From Nocardioides humilatus (lineage in GTDB: Bacteria > Actinomycetota > Actinomycetes > Propionibacteriales > Nocardioidaceae), in the NCBI RefSeq assembly GCF_008373755.1, contig NZ_VUJV01000003.1, positions 124,001 to 188,000 on the forward strand: a DNA stretch of 64,000 nucleotides. The letters run 5' to 3'. Positions 53,794 through 61,905 of the stretch are shown here, in pieces. A model generated the notes under the pieces. It had not been told where the DNA came from. It searched no databases and saw only the letters and a list, made by a program, of their open reading frames with translations. A program made the translations under genes and the position numbers. Position 1 is the stretch's first letter, and every line of letters starts with the position of its first letter.

Positions 53794-54345
53794 TCAGGCA
53801 GCGGCGGTCTCCACGTCGTACGACGCCAGGTCGGCCACGGCTGCGACGAACTTCGCCACCGTGTCGGCCTCGGCGGCCGGGTCGCTGCCCCACGCGTAGG
53901 CGTGGGAGAGGGCGATCTCCTCGACCACGGTGGCACCGGCCACGCGGGCGGACTTGCGAGTGTCGTCGTGGGCCCACTGGCCGCCGTACTGACCGACGGC
54001 GGTGCCGACGACGGCGAGCGGCTTGTCCTTGATGGCGCCGACGCCGAAGGGGCGCGACGCCCAGTCGATGGCGTTGTTGAGCACGGCGGGCATGGTGCCG
54101 TTGTACTCGGGGGTGATCACGAGGACGCGGTCGGCGGCGCCGACCTGCTCGCGCAGCTTCACCACGGCCGCGGGGGCCGCGTCGCCGTCGATGTCCTCGT
54201 TGTAGAAGGGCAGCTCGCCGAGGTAGTCGGCGATCTCCACGGTCACACCGGCGGGAGCCTGGTCACGGATCGCCTCGGCGATCTTGCGGTTGTGCGAGTC
54301 GGCGCGGAGGGAGCCGACGAGAACGAGTACGCGGGTGTTGGTCAT
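53794..54345 (-). CDS. NADPH-dependent FMN reductase family protein
   Basis: 183 residues with a flavodoxin-like fold: VLVGSLRADSHNRKIAEAI (phosphate loop) and VLVITPEYNGTMPAVLNNAIDWASRP (flavin binding). Related to NAD(P)H:quinone/FMN reductases such as chromate or azo reductases. Divergent from a TetR gene; a palindrome at 54357-54370 lies between them, so repression by that TetR protein is likely. Confidence 0.9.
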   Translation of the reverse strand: MTNTRVLVLVGSLRADSHNRKIAEAIRDQAPAGVTVEIADYLGELPFYNEDIDGDAAPAAVVKLREQVGAADRVLVITPEYNGTMPAVLNNAIDWASRPFGVGAIKDKPLAVVGTAVGQYGGQWAHDDTRKSARVAGATVVEEIALSHAYAWGSDPAAEADTVAKFVAAVADLASYDVETAAA

Positions 54346-54356
54346 GTAGATCGAAA

Positions 54357-54370
54357 CGGACTACAGTCCG
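54357..54370. promoter_or_regulatory. Candidate TetR operator
   Basis: CGGACT-AC-AGTCCG is a perfect inverted repeat 12 bases upstream of the FMN-reductase start and 71 bases before the divergent TetR start. Its size and position suit a TetR dimer. Confidence 0.6.
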
Positions 54371-54440
54371 CTTCTATTCCGACAACCGGTCAAGAAATTT
54401 CGGCGCCTCGCATCGATGCCCCGCCCTAGAGTGACCGGCG

Positions 54441-55031
54441 ATGTCCAAGCCGCTCCCTCTCCTCACGTCGCCGCCGCCCGAGCGCCGCGACGCGGCCCGC
54501 AACCGCGAGGCCCTGATGGAGGCGGCCGTCTGCCTCGTCGAGCTGCACGGCGTCCGCGGCGTGACGATGGACGCGCTCGCGGCACGGGCGGGCGTCGGCA
54601 AGGGCACCGTCTTCCGGCGGTTCGGCAGCCGCGAGGGCCTGATGGGGGCGCTCCTCAACCACTCCGAGACCGAGTGGCAGGCCGCGGTGATGGGCGGCCC
54701 TCCCCCGCTCGGTCCCGGAGCGCCGCCGCTGGAGCGCCTCCTGGCGTTCGGCGAGTCGCGCATGGTCCTCAACATCAAGCATGCCGAGCTCATCGAAGCG
54801 GCCGGCAACCCCGGCGCGCGGAGCTTTGCGGCGCTGTCCTTCACCACGATGCACGTGCGCTACCTGCTCGGACAGCTCGGCGTCGAGGGCGACCTCGCCT
54901 ACCTCGCGACCGCGCTGGTCGCCCCGCTGGAGATGATTGTGCTGCGCGAGCAGGTCGATCGCGAGCAGATCCCGATGGACCGCATCACCGCTGGTTGGAC
55001 CGACCTGGTCCGCCGTGTTGCTGGTGGTTGA
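54441..55031 (+). CDS. TetR-family transcriptional regulator
   Basis: 196 residues with the N-terminal TetR helix-turn-helix (RRDAARNREALMEAAVCLVE, MDALAARAGVGKGTVFRRFG). The C-terminal ligand domain is unrecognised. Divergent from the FMN reductase gene, so probably controls it through the palindrome at 54357. The TGA stop lies within the left arm of the REP-like element at 55023-55060. Confidence 0.9.
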   Translation: MSKPLPLLTSPPPERRDAARNREALMEAAVCLVELHGVRGVTMDALAARAGVGKGTVFRRFGSREGLMGALLNHSETEWQAAVMGGPPPLGPGAPPLERLLAFGESRMVLNIKHAELIEAAGNPGARSFAALSFTTMHVRYLLGQLGVEGDLAYLATALVAPLEMIVLREQVDREQIPMDRITAGWTDLVRRVAGG

Positions 55032-55060
55032 GGTGCGAGCGGAGCGAGCCTCGAAACCTC
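55023..55060 (+). repeat. REP-like element, copy 2
   Basis: 38 bases starting GGTGGTTGAGGTGCGAGC and ending GCCTCGAAACCTC, an imperfect palindrome with centre near GCGGAGC. It fills the gap between the convergent TetR and cimA genes: the TetR TGA is at 55029-55031 and the cimA stop (55059-55061 on the minus strand) overlaps its right end. The second, degraded copy is at 43480-43518. Confidence 0.82.
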
Positions 55061-56675
55061 ACTCGATGTGGTGGCGCACCAGCCCGTAGGTGAACCCGTC
55101 GACGAGCGCCTCCCAGGAGGCCTCGATGACGTTGGCCCCGACACCGACGGTGACCCACGACGACTCGCCGTCGCTGGTCTCGATGAGCACGCGGGTGATC
55201 GCGTCGGTGCCGTGCCCCTGGTCGAGGATCCGCACCTTGAAGTCGATCAGCTCGAACTTCGCGATCGTCGGGTAGGCCTGCACGATCGCCGAGCGGAGCG
55301 CCTGGTCGAGCGCGTTGACCGGACCGTTGCCCTCCCCGGTCACCACGTAGCGCACGCCGGCAGCGGTGAGCTTCACGGTCGCCTCGGAGACCGCCTCCTC
55401 GCCCGGCTGGGCGTGGGTGAGGGTCTCGGTGATGACCCGCCACGACTCGACGTCGAAGTAGGAGGGCCGCTTGCCCTCGACCTCTTCGATGAGGAGCAGC
55501 TCGAAGGACGCGTCTGCCGCCTCGAACGTGTAGCCGCGAGCCTCCTGCTCCTTGACCCGGGCCGTGACGGTGGTGACGACTTCGGGGTGCTCGGAGAGAT
55601 CGAAGCCGAGCTCCTTGCCCTTGAGCTCGATCGAGGCGCGACCGGCCATGTCGGAGACGAGGAGCCTCATGTCGTTGCCGACGCCCGCGGGGTCCATGTG
55701 CTGGTAGAGGTCGGGGTCGACCTTGATCGCCGAGGCGTGCAGGCCGGCCTTGTGCGCGAACGCGGAGACGCCCACATACGGCTGGCGGGCCGACGGGGGC
55801 ACGTTGGTGACCTCGGCGATCGCGTGCGCGATCCGGGTGGCCTCCTGGAGCAGGCCCGGCGGCAGCACCTGCTTGTCGAGCTTGAGCTCGAGGTTGGCGA
55901 CCACGTTGACCAGATCGGCGTTGCCCGTGCGCTCGCCGTAGCCGTTGATGCAGCCCTGCACGTGGGTCGCGCCGGCGTCGACGGCCGCGAGCGTGTTGGC
56001 GACCGCGAGCCCGGTGTCGTTGTGGCAGTGGATGCCGACGCGCACGCCGGTCGACTCGACGACGTCGTGGACCACGTCGGCCACCCAGCCCGGCAGCATG
56101 CCGCCGTTGGTGTCGCACAGGGCGATCACGTCGGCTCCCGCCTCGTAGGCGGTCCGCAGCACCTCCAGCGCGTAGGAGCGGTCGAGCCGGTAGCCGTCGA
56201 AGAAGTGCTCGGCGTCGAGGAACACCTGCTGTCCCTCGGCCGCGAGGTGGCTGACGGTGTCGCGCACCATCGCGAGGTTCTCCTCGAGCGTGGTCCGCAG
56301 GGCCTTGGCGACGTGGCCGGTGTGCGACTTGGCGACCAGGGTGACGACACCGGCGCCGCTGTCGCGCAGCGCGGCGATCAGCGGGTCGTCGGCGGCCTGC
56401 ATGCCCGCCCGACGCGTGGCACCGAACGCCGCGAGCCGCGCGTGCTTCAGGTCGAGCTCGGTCGCCGCGCGACGGAAGAACTCGGTGTCCTTGGGGTTGG
56501 CCCCCGGCCACCCGCCCTCGATGTAGCCGACGCCCAGGTCATCGAGCTGACGCGCGATGTTCAGCTTGTCCGCCACCGTCGGGTTGAGACCCTCCTGCTG
56601 CATGCCGTCGCGCAGGGTGGTGTCGTAGACGTGGAACGCGCCGTGCAGGTCGAGCGCGTCGCTGGGCTGGTTCAT
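55059..56675 (-). CDS. cimA: Citramalate synthase
   Basis: 538 residues of a DRE-TIM metallolyase. The N-terminal VYDTTLRDGMQQEGLNPTV motif (metal-binding Asp, catalytic Arg) and the C-terminal regulatory domain (residues about 400-538, ending LVRHHIE) fit the long LeuA2/CimA family. CimA condenses acetyl-CoA with pyruvate to citramalate, opening a threonine-independent route to isoleucine using the leuCD and leuB enzymes encoded in this window. The leader upstream has Ile codons, supporting an isoleucine role over 2-isopropylmalate synthase. ATG at 56675; ATG at 56684 is an alternative. Confidence 0.93.
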   Translation of the reverse strand: MNQPSDALDLHGAFHVYDTTLRDGMQQEGLNPTVADKLNIARQLDDLGVGYIEGGWPGANPKDTEFFRRAATELDLKHARLAAFGATRRAGMQAADDPLIAALRDSGAGVVTLVAKSHTGHVAKALRTTLEENLAMVRDTVSHLAAEGQQVFLDAEHFFDGYRLDRSYALEVLRTAYEAGADVIALCDTNGGMLPGWVADVVHDVVESTGVRVGIHCHNDTGLAVANTLAAVDAGATHVQGCINGYGERTGNADLVNVVANLELKLDKQVLPPGLLQEATRIAHAIAEVTNVPPSARQPYVGVSAFAHKAGLHASAIKVDPDLYQHMDPAGVGNDMRLLVSDMAGRASIELKGKELGFDLSEHPEVVTTVTARVKEQEARGYTFEAADASFELLLIEEVEGKRPSYFDVESWRVITETLTHAQPGEEAVSEATVKLTAAGVRYVVTGEGNGPVNALDQALRSAIVQAYPTIAKFELIDFKVRILDQGHGTDAITRVLIETSDGESSWVTVGVGANVIEASWEALVDGFTYGLVRHHIE

Positions 56676-56700
56676 CGGTCTCATCTCTTCTGGCACAACA

Positions 56701-56734
56701 GGCAAAACAAAAGCCTCTCGAGGCAACGAGAGGC
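56701..56734 (-). terminator. Attenuator terminator before cimA
   Basis: On the minus strand GCCTCTCG (56734-56727) and CGAGAGGC (56720-56713) form an eight-base stem with loop TTGCCT, followed at once by TTTTGTTTT (56712-56704). This is a strong intrinsic terminator 38 bases upstream of the cimA start and downstream of the leader peptide, thus placed to abort cimA transcription. Confidence 0.82.
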
Positions 56735-56736
56735 TG

Positions 56737-56771
56737 GCGCGTCAGGTGGGGTCTGCCCCCGCTCGACGCGC
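56737..56771 (-). promoter_or_regulatory. Pre-terminator hairpin of the cimA leader
   Basis: Seven-base arms GCGCGTC / GACGCGC (56771-56765 with 56743-56737 on the minus strand) enclose a second short GGGG / CCCC stem. The stem begins inside the leader peptide stop codon, so a ribosome at the stop would cover it. In its loop, CGAGCGG is complementary, save one mismatch, to the 5' arm of the terminator, a possible antiterminator. Confidence 0.55.
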
Positions 56772-56800
56772 TATCTAATGATGATCACGTGCTGATGCAC
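56771..56800 (-). CDS. cimA leader peptide with three Ile codons
   Basis: GTG-CAT-CAG-CAC-GTG-ATC-ATC-ATT-AGA-TAG encodes Val(Met)-His-Gln-His-Val-Ile-Ile-Ile-Arg. Three consecutive Ile codons just before the stop, then a hairpin and a terminator ahead of a citramalate synthase gene, are the layout of ribosome-mediated attenuation. No Shine-Dalgarno sequence is obvious; translation may be leaderless. The region is only 30 bases long, so it depends on the context for support. Confidence 0.72.
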   Translation of the reverse strand: MHQHVIIIR

Positions 56801-56846
56801 GGGTTCAGTCTGCCACACCGGCCGTCTCGACCCTCATGATCTGTCC

Positions 56847-57188
56847 ATGCCCTCGCACTGGTCCTACCGCTCGCGCAACAGCGTCCTGAGCATCTGCTCG
56901 ACGGAGTCGGTTCTCTCGATCGGCTCGACCGGCTCGGTCGGTTCGATCGGCTCTGCAGGGTCGTTCGCGTCGCTCGGCTCGCTCGGGTCGGCGATGTCGA
57001 TCCTCTCGATCGGCTCCTACCAGTCGCGCTGGTCGGTGCTCTCGGGCCAGTCCGACGCCGCTTCCCGCGCGTGGCAGTCCCAGGGCGCGCTCCGCCCGGC
57101 GGTCGTGGTCGTCGCAGCGCTGGCGGGGTCGGCGGCGATCGCCGGGATCAGATGCCGAACGGCGGACCGCCGCCGGGCAGCCAGTTGA
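56847..57188 (+). CDS. Ser-x-x triplet-repeat membrane protein
   Basis: 113 residues. From residue 3 to 69 every third residue is Ser: 23 consecutive S-x-x triplets (for example SVLSICSTESVLSIGSTGS), with Ile, Leu, Val or Gly in the other places. Residues 84-101 are one hydrophobic helix (PAVVVVAALAGSAAIAGI), followed by a basic tail (RCRTADRRRAAS), suggesting a single-pass protein with the tail inside. Family is not recognised; the triplet pattern suggests a solenoid or a polyproline-like rod. Start ATG at 56847, about 46 bases from the leader peptide start on the other strand. The 3' end overlaps the convergent kinase gene by 41 bases. Confidence 0.7.
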   Translation: MPSHWSYRSRNSVLSICSTESVLSIGSTGSVGSIGSAGSFASLGSLGSAMSILSIGSYQSRWSVLSGQSDAASRAWQSQGALRPAVVVVAALAGSAAIAGIRCRTADRRRAAS

Positions 57189-58782
57189 CCCCGGTCGTGC
57201 TGACCGTCAGCCCGAGGACGCCGGCGACGAAGAGGAGCACCACACACGTCGGGACCCAGCGCCGCCAGGTGCCGGCGAGCGGGTAGACGACCGTCGACAG
57301 CGGTGACCGGAGCCGGGTCGCACCCGGGCCCGACCACAGGGCGATGCCGAGAGCGGTGCCGCCGGCGAAGAGCGTGGTCGCGCCGTCGAGGGCGGCCGCG
57401 TAGCAGAGCAGGGCGGCCGCGAGGGCCAGCCCGAGGCTCCACAGCACGAGGACCACCGTCCCGGTGATCGCCCGCACCGAGTGCCAGGGCGTGGAGAAGG
57501 CGACCTGCGGGCCGTCGTACCACCGCGTGCCGCGGAGGACCCGCCGGTCGGCCCCCGCGGTCGCGGCGAGCGAGCCGGTGCGCAGCAGCCAGACGCCGAC
57601 GACGACCGCGACGAGCGTGACGTACGGCGCCAGGGCGGTCGCTCCTCCCAGCACCAGTCCCCCACAGCCGATGGCCACCGCCCGACGGAGGCGCTCGGCG
57701 AGCGAGACCTTCGGAGGCGCAGTCAGCGGCACGCCGAGATCCCACGGCTGCTGCTCCCAGGGCTGCTGGTCCCACTGCGCGACGAGCTGCGGAGGTGCGT
57801 AGCCTTGTGACGGCGGGAGGTCAGAGGTGAAGACGCGGGTGGCGGCAGCGGGGGGCGGCAGCGTCGGCGCGGCCGGCCCCGGGAGCGCCACATCGTTGGC
57901 GAGGGCCACGGGCAGCGTGAAGTCGTCGTCGACCCGGGTGTTGACCGGCGGCGGTGCCGACGGCGCGGACGGCTGGGTGGTCAGCGGCCGCAACCAGGCG
58001 AGCAGCTCGCCCAGGGACGGCCTGGCCAGGGCATCGGGGTCGAGCGCGGCGTCGAGCACCGCCGCGAGCGGCCCCTCGATGCCCTCGAGGTCGTGCTCGC
58101 CCCGGCGAGCGCGGTCCATGATCGCCATCGACGGTCCGCGGCCGAAGGGCGGGCGCCCGGTGGCGGCGTAGGCGACGGTCGCCGCCCAGGCGTAGATGTC
58201 GGCAGCCGCCGTGGGGTCGTCGCCGTAGAGGATCTCGGGCGCGAGGTAACCGGGCGTGCCGAGCAGCCATCCGGTCTGGGTGAGCCGCGGGTCGTCGGTG
58301 ACGCGAGCGAGCCCGAAGTCGATGAGGATCGGGGTGCGCCCCTCCATCAGCACGTTGGACGGCTTGATGTCGCGGTGCAGCACACCGGCGTGATGGACAG
58401 CGGCGATGCCCTCGGCGAGACACCCGGCCAGCCAGAGCAGGTCGCGCCCGTCGACCGGACCCTCGTGGACGACGTAGTCGTGGAGCGAGAGGCCGGGGAC
58501 GTAGCGCGTGACGACGTAAGGCACGTCGGCCCACGGGTCGGCGTCGAGGAACTCGGCGATCCAGGGGCTCCGCACCAGGGTGAGCGTGTCGACCTCGCGG
58601 GCCAGCCGCTGCCGCGCCTCCTCGTCACCGACGACGTGGGGGCGCAGCACCTTCAGCGCAACACGACGGCCGTCATCGGCCCGAGCCAGGTGGACGATGC
58701 CCATGCCACCCTCGCCGAGGCGCGTCATCAGCGTGTAGTCGCCCACGCGCGTGGGCGACTCACCGGCCGGTTGCGTCGTCAC
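57148..58782 (-). CDS. Eukaryotic-like Ser/Thr protein kinase with multi-pass C-terminus
   Basis: 544 residues from a GTG. Kinase domain 12-270: GEGGMGIVHLA, ATP-binding Lys44 (VALKVL), HRDIKPSNVLM (Asp138), DFGLAR (155-160) and GTPGYLAPE. A Pro-rich linker (about 275-370) is followed by about four hydrophobic helices (from residue 385, for example YVTLVAVVVGVWLLRTGSLA and TGTVVLVLWSLGLALAAAL). This differs from PknB, which has one helix and PASTA repeats. No extracellular sensor domain is seen. A possible kinase for FHA proteins such as the transporter at 23292. Confidence 0.9.
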   Translation of the reverse strand: MTTQPAGESPTRVGDYTLMTRLGEGGMGIVHLARADDGRRVALKVLRPHVVGDEEARQRLAREVDTLTLVRSPWIAEFLDADPWADVPYVVTRYVPGLSLHDYVVHEGPVDGRDLLWLAGCLAEGIAAVHHAGVLHRDIKPSNVLMEGRTPILIDFGLARVTDDPRLTQTGWLLGTPGYLAPEILYGDDPTAAADIYAWAATVAYAATGRPPFGRGPSMAIMDRARRGEHDLEGIEGPLAAVLDAALDPDALARPSLGELLAWLRPLTTQPSAPSAPPPVNTRVDDDFTLPVALANDVALPGPAAPTLPPPAAATRVFTSDLPPSQGYAPPQLVAQWDQQPWEQQPWDLGVPLTAPPKVSLAERLRRAVAIGCGGLVLGGATALAPYVTLVAVVVGVWLLRTGSLAATAGADRRVLRGTRWYDGPQVAFSTPWHSVRAITGTVVLVLWSLGLALAAALLCYAAALDGATTLFAGGTALGIALWSGPGATRLRSPLSTVVYPLAGTWRRWVPTCVVLLFVAGVLGLTVSTTGVNWLPGGGPPFGI

Positions 58783-58901
58783 GCCCTGAGGCTACCCAGC
58801 GGCGAGGCCTCTGAAGCTCAGGCACGTCGTGATGCGGATCGCTGTCCCCGTCCGGGGTACCTTCGAAGAAGATGCACGACCACTCGGGAGGTACGGCACC
58901 G

Positions 58902-59690
58902 ATGACGATCACTCGTCTCCACACCGATGCGACGCGATACCGCGCTTTCGCTCGCGCGCAGGCCCGGCGCGCCCGCAGGCTGCCTCGTGACGTCGTGACC
59001 CAGCGCGTCGAGGAGGCATTCCGCGACCTGTGCCGCGCGCTCCAGCCGACCCTGAGCCTCGAGGTCGGCGCGCACGAGGCCGGCTTCAGCCGTTGGCTCA
59101 AGCAAGAGGTGACCGACGCTCGGTGCGTGGCCTTCGAGGCCAACCCCTACGTGCACGAGAAGTACGACTCCGCGCTCGCCGGGACGGGGGTCGAATACCA
59201 CCAACTGGCCGTGTCCGATGTCGACGGCACGGTCGAGCTCGGGATCCCGCGCCAGCTCCACAACACCCGTCGTGGCCGACGCTTCCGCAAGCTGCGCACC
59301 AGCCGGATGGCGAGCCTCTCCACGCACCGCTACGCGACCTTGACCGAGACCGTGCCGGTCCGATCTGTGCAGCTCGACGACTTCGTGCGTGTGACCGACG
59401 ACGACGTGGTCGTGGCGTGGATCGACGTCGAGGGCGCCTCCAGATCGGTACTGGTGTCCGGCACCGAGGTGCTCTCGCGCGCGTCGGTGGTCTACATCGA
59501 GGTGGAGAACGAGCAGGTCTGGGACGGCCAGTGGCTCGACATCGACGTCGCGCGCTTCCTCGGCGAGTGCGGCCTGGTCCCGGTGCTGCGCGACGTCCAG
59601 CGCAGGCACCAGTACAACGTCGTCTTCGCCGCGGCCGACCTCGCCGACCACCCGATGATCACGCGCCTCCGTGACGAGGTCTACCGCTAG
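58902..59690 (+). CDS. FkbM-family methyltransferase
   Basis: 262 residues. Seen: LSLEVGAHEAGFSRWLKQEV (SAM-binding motif I with Gly-Ala-His), CVAFEANPYVHEKY (acidic motif II), and VVAWIDVEGASRSVLVSGTEV, typical of FkbM methyltransferases acting on sugar or lipid hydroxyls. Start ATG at 58902 with GGGAGGT upstream; ATG at 58872 is an alternative. Its stop overlaps the convergent RTX gene stop by four bases. Confidence 0.85.
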   Translation: MTITRLHTDATRYRAFARAQARRARRLPRDVVTQRVEEAFRDLCRALQPTLSLEVGAHEAGFSRWLKQEVTDARCVAFEANPYVHEKYDSALAGTGVEYHQLAVSDVDGTVELGIPRQLHNTRRGRRFRKLRTSRMASLSTHRYATLTETVPVRSVQLDDFVRVTDDDVVVAWIDVEGASRSVLVSGTEVLSRASVVYIEVENEQVWDGQWLDIDVARFLGECGLVPVLRDVQRRHQYNVVFAAADLADHPMITRLRDEVYR

Positions 59691-60721
59691 TCCTCGAGGG
59701 GCGTCTCGCAGTCCGACAGCACATCGGTCGGATCCGACCGGTACTTGTCCTTGCCCTCGGCGCATTCGACCTCGTCGTCGGTGTAGTTGGTCGAGGTGAT
59801 GACGTCGTTGCCCTCGCCGCCCGACACCAGGGTGCGCCGGATGCTCAAGGTGATGGTGTCGTTGCCCTCCTCGCCGTAGATCTCCTCGCGGATCGAGGGC
59901 GAGAACTCCGCCTGCGGTTCCGCCCGCACCACGTCGTTGCCCGATCCGGCCCAGATCAGGTCGGCACCCTCGCCGCCCTCGATCACGTCCACTCCCGCCC
60001 CACCGAGGATCGCATCGCCGCCGAGGGCGCCGATGAGGACATCTTTCCCGTCGCCTCCGTTGACGATGTCCGCGGCGCTAGAGGTGAAGTTCGGGTCCGC
60101 GTAGACCTCGTCGTTGCCCCCGCCACCGTGCAGTCGGTCGGTCCACCCGGACCCGTACACGATGTCGTTGCCGGAACCGCCGTCGCCGAAGGCCGGTTCG
60201 TCGCTGTCGCCCGCGGAACTGAGGTCGACCAGGTCGTTGCCGGCCCCGCCCTGCAAGCTGACCGGCCCCGCGTTGTTGGAGGTGACGCCGAGGTAGTCGT
60301 TGCCCACTCCTCCGCGAAGCAGCCCGTAGCCGTCGTACAACAAGATGTCGTCCTTGCCGGCTCCACCGTCGGCGACGAGCCGGTCGCCGGCGCCGAAGAA
60401 CGCGAGGATGTCGTCATCACCCTTGCCGGTGCTCACGTGAACCTCAGTGAACGATCCCGCGCATTCCATGACGTCGTCGCTGGGGAACGAACATCCGGGC
60501 GGTCCGCTCAGGACGTTGGTGATCCTGATCGAGGTGTTGTCCAGCGAGATCGACGTGACGTCGGCGCCCGTGGACCCCGCAACGGTCACCGTCGATCCGT
60601 CGATCGTGACCGTGAGGGTGCCAGCGGCTGACGCGGTGGGCAGTCCTGGGCCGTAGAGGGCGGCTGCGGTCAGCAGACTGGCTGCGATGATCCGGACGCG
60701 TGAACGCGAGTGACTGGGCAC
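59687..60721 (-). CDS. Secreted RTX-repeat calcium-binding protein
   Basis: 344 residues from a GTG (GGGAGG upstream). Signal peptide about 1-33 (ending LPTASAAGT). The centre has about eleven GGxGxDx(I/L/V) nonapeptide-like repeats (GGAGKDDIL, GGVGNDYLG, GGAGNDLVD and others), which bind Ca2+ in a beta-roll outside the cell. No protease or lipase domain is attached. A C-terminal Cys pair (VECAEGKDKY, SDCETPLED) may form a disulfide. Function is unknown beyond the repeats. Confidence 0.82.
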   Translation of the reverse strand: MPSHSRSRVRIIAASLLTAAALYGPGLPTASAAGTLTVTIDGSTVTVAGSTGADVTSISLDNTSIRITNVLSGPPGCSFPSDDVMECAGSFTEVHVSTGKGDDDILAFFGAGDRLVADGGAGKDDILLYDGYGLLRGGVGNDYLGVTSNNAGPVSLQGGAGNDLVDLSSAGDSDEPAFGDGGSGNDIVYGSGWTDRLHGGGGNDEVYADPNFTSSAADIVNGGDGKDVLIGALGGDAILGGAGVDVIEGGEGADLIWAGSGNDVVRAEPQAEFSPSIREEIYGEEGNDTITLSIRRTLVSGGEGNDVITSTNYTDDEVECAEGKDKYRSDPTDVLSDCETPLED

Positions 60722-60779
60722 GGGAGCCTCCCGGGGTCGAGCCCCCGAGGGCGTTGGTTCTACCCGTGACGGTAGCGCC

Positions 60780-61859
60780 TCAGACGCTCTTGTGCATCCA
60801 GCCGAAGGTGTCCTCGGCCCGCCCGAACTGGGTGTCGACCAGGGCGGCACGCACCTTCATCGTGAGCTCGGTGCTGGCGGGTGCGGGCGAGTCGCCGTCG
60901 GCGGTCTTGAGGGACCCGACCGGGGTGACGACCGCGGCGGTGCCGCACGCGAAGATCTCCGTGATCCGACCACTCGTGACGTCGGCGCGCCACTCGTCGA
61001 TGCCGAACTTCCGCTCGGTCACCTGGTAGCCCATCTTGCCGAGGATCTCGATGATGCTGGCCCGGGTGATGCCCTCGAGGATGGTGCCGGTCTCGGGGGT
61101 CACGATGCTGCCGTCGTCGTAGACGAAGTACATGTTCATGCCGCCGAGCTCTTCGACGTACTTGCCCTCCTCGGCGTCGAGGAAGACGACCTGGTCGCAG
61201 CCCTTGGCGTAGGCCTCGCGCTGCGCGACGAGCGAGCTGGCGTAGTTGCCGCCGGTCTTGGCCGCACCCATGCCGCCGCGACCCGCGCGGGTGTATTCCT
61301 CGGTCAGCCAGAGGTTGACCGGCTTCGCGCCGCCCTTGAAGTAGGCACCGGCCGGGCTGGCGATCACCATGAAGGTGACGTGCTCGGCCGGCCGCACGCC
61401 GAGGAACTTCTCGGAGGCGAACATGAACGGCCGGATGTAGAGGCTCTTCTCGCCACCCTCGTCGTTGGCGGGCACCCACCGCTGGTCGACCTCCACGAGC
61501 GCGTCGACCGCCTGGACGAAGTCCTCGACCGGGAGGGCCGGCAGCGCGAGCCGCTCGGTGGAACGCACCATGCGCTCGGCGTTGGCCTCGGGACGGAACA
61601 GCCACACCGAGCCGTCGTCGTGCCGGTAGGCCTTCATGCCCTCGAAGATCTCCTGCGCGTAGTGCAGGACCGCGGCAGCGGGATCGAGCGTGATCGGGCC
61701 GTAGGGCGTGATCCGAGCGTTGTGCCAGCCCTCAGCCGGGGTCCACTCCACCGTGAACATGTGGTCGGTGAAGTTGGTGCCGAAACCGGGGTTGGCGAGG
61801 ATCTCGGCCAGCCGCGCGTCGTCGGTCGGGTTCGACGTGAGGGTGGTGGTGATCTGCAT
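60780..61859 (-). CDS. ilvE: Branched-chain amino-acid aminotransferase
   Basis: 359 residues of fold-type IV PLP aminotransferase, last step of Leu, Ile and Val synthesis. Seen: the PLP lysine in MGAAKTGGNYASSLVAQREA, CDQVVFLDAEEGKYVEELGG and FACGTAAVVTPVGSL. Start MQITTTLTSNP at 61859; a TTG three codons earlier is rejected. It lies 46 bases after leuB on the same strand. With cimA and leuBCD the window has most of a citramalate route to isoleucine. Confidence 0.96.
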   Translation of the reverse strand: MQITTTLTSNPTDDARLAEILANPGFGTNFTDHMFTVEWTPAEGWHNARITPYGPITLDPAAAVLHYAQEIFEGMKAYRHDDGSVWLFRPEANAERMVRSTERLALPALPVEDFVQAVDALVEVDQRWVPANDEGGEKSLYIRPFMFASEKFLGVRPAEHVTFMVIASPAGAYFKGGAKPVNLWLTEEYTRAGRGGMGAAKTGGNYASSLVAQREAYAKGCDQVVFLDAEEGKYVEELGGMNMYFVYDDGSIVTPETGTILEGITRASIIEILGKMGYQVTERKFGIDEWRADVTSGRITEIFACGTAAVVTPVGSLKTADGDSPAPASTELTMKVRAALVDTQFGRAEDTFGWMHKSV

Positions 61860-61905
61860 GCTGGACAATTTAGTCGTACTTCCTAGTAGTTGGGAGTCGG
61901 GACGA

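Noticed and set aside
60780-61868. TTG start for ilvE
   Set aside because: The ATG three codons later (61859) is a more probable start.
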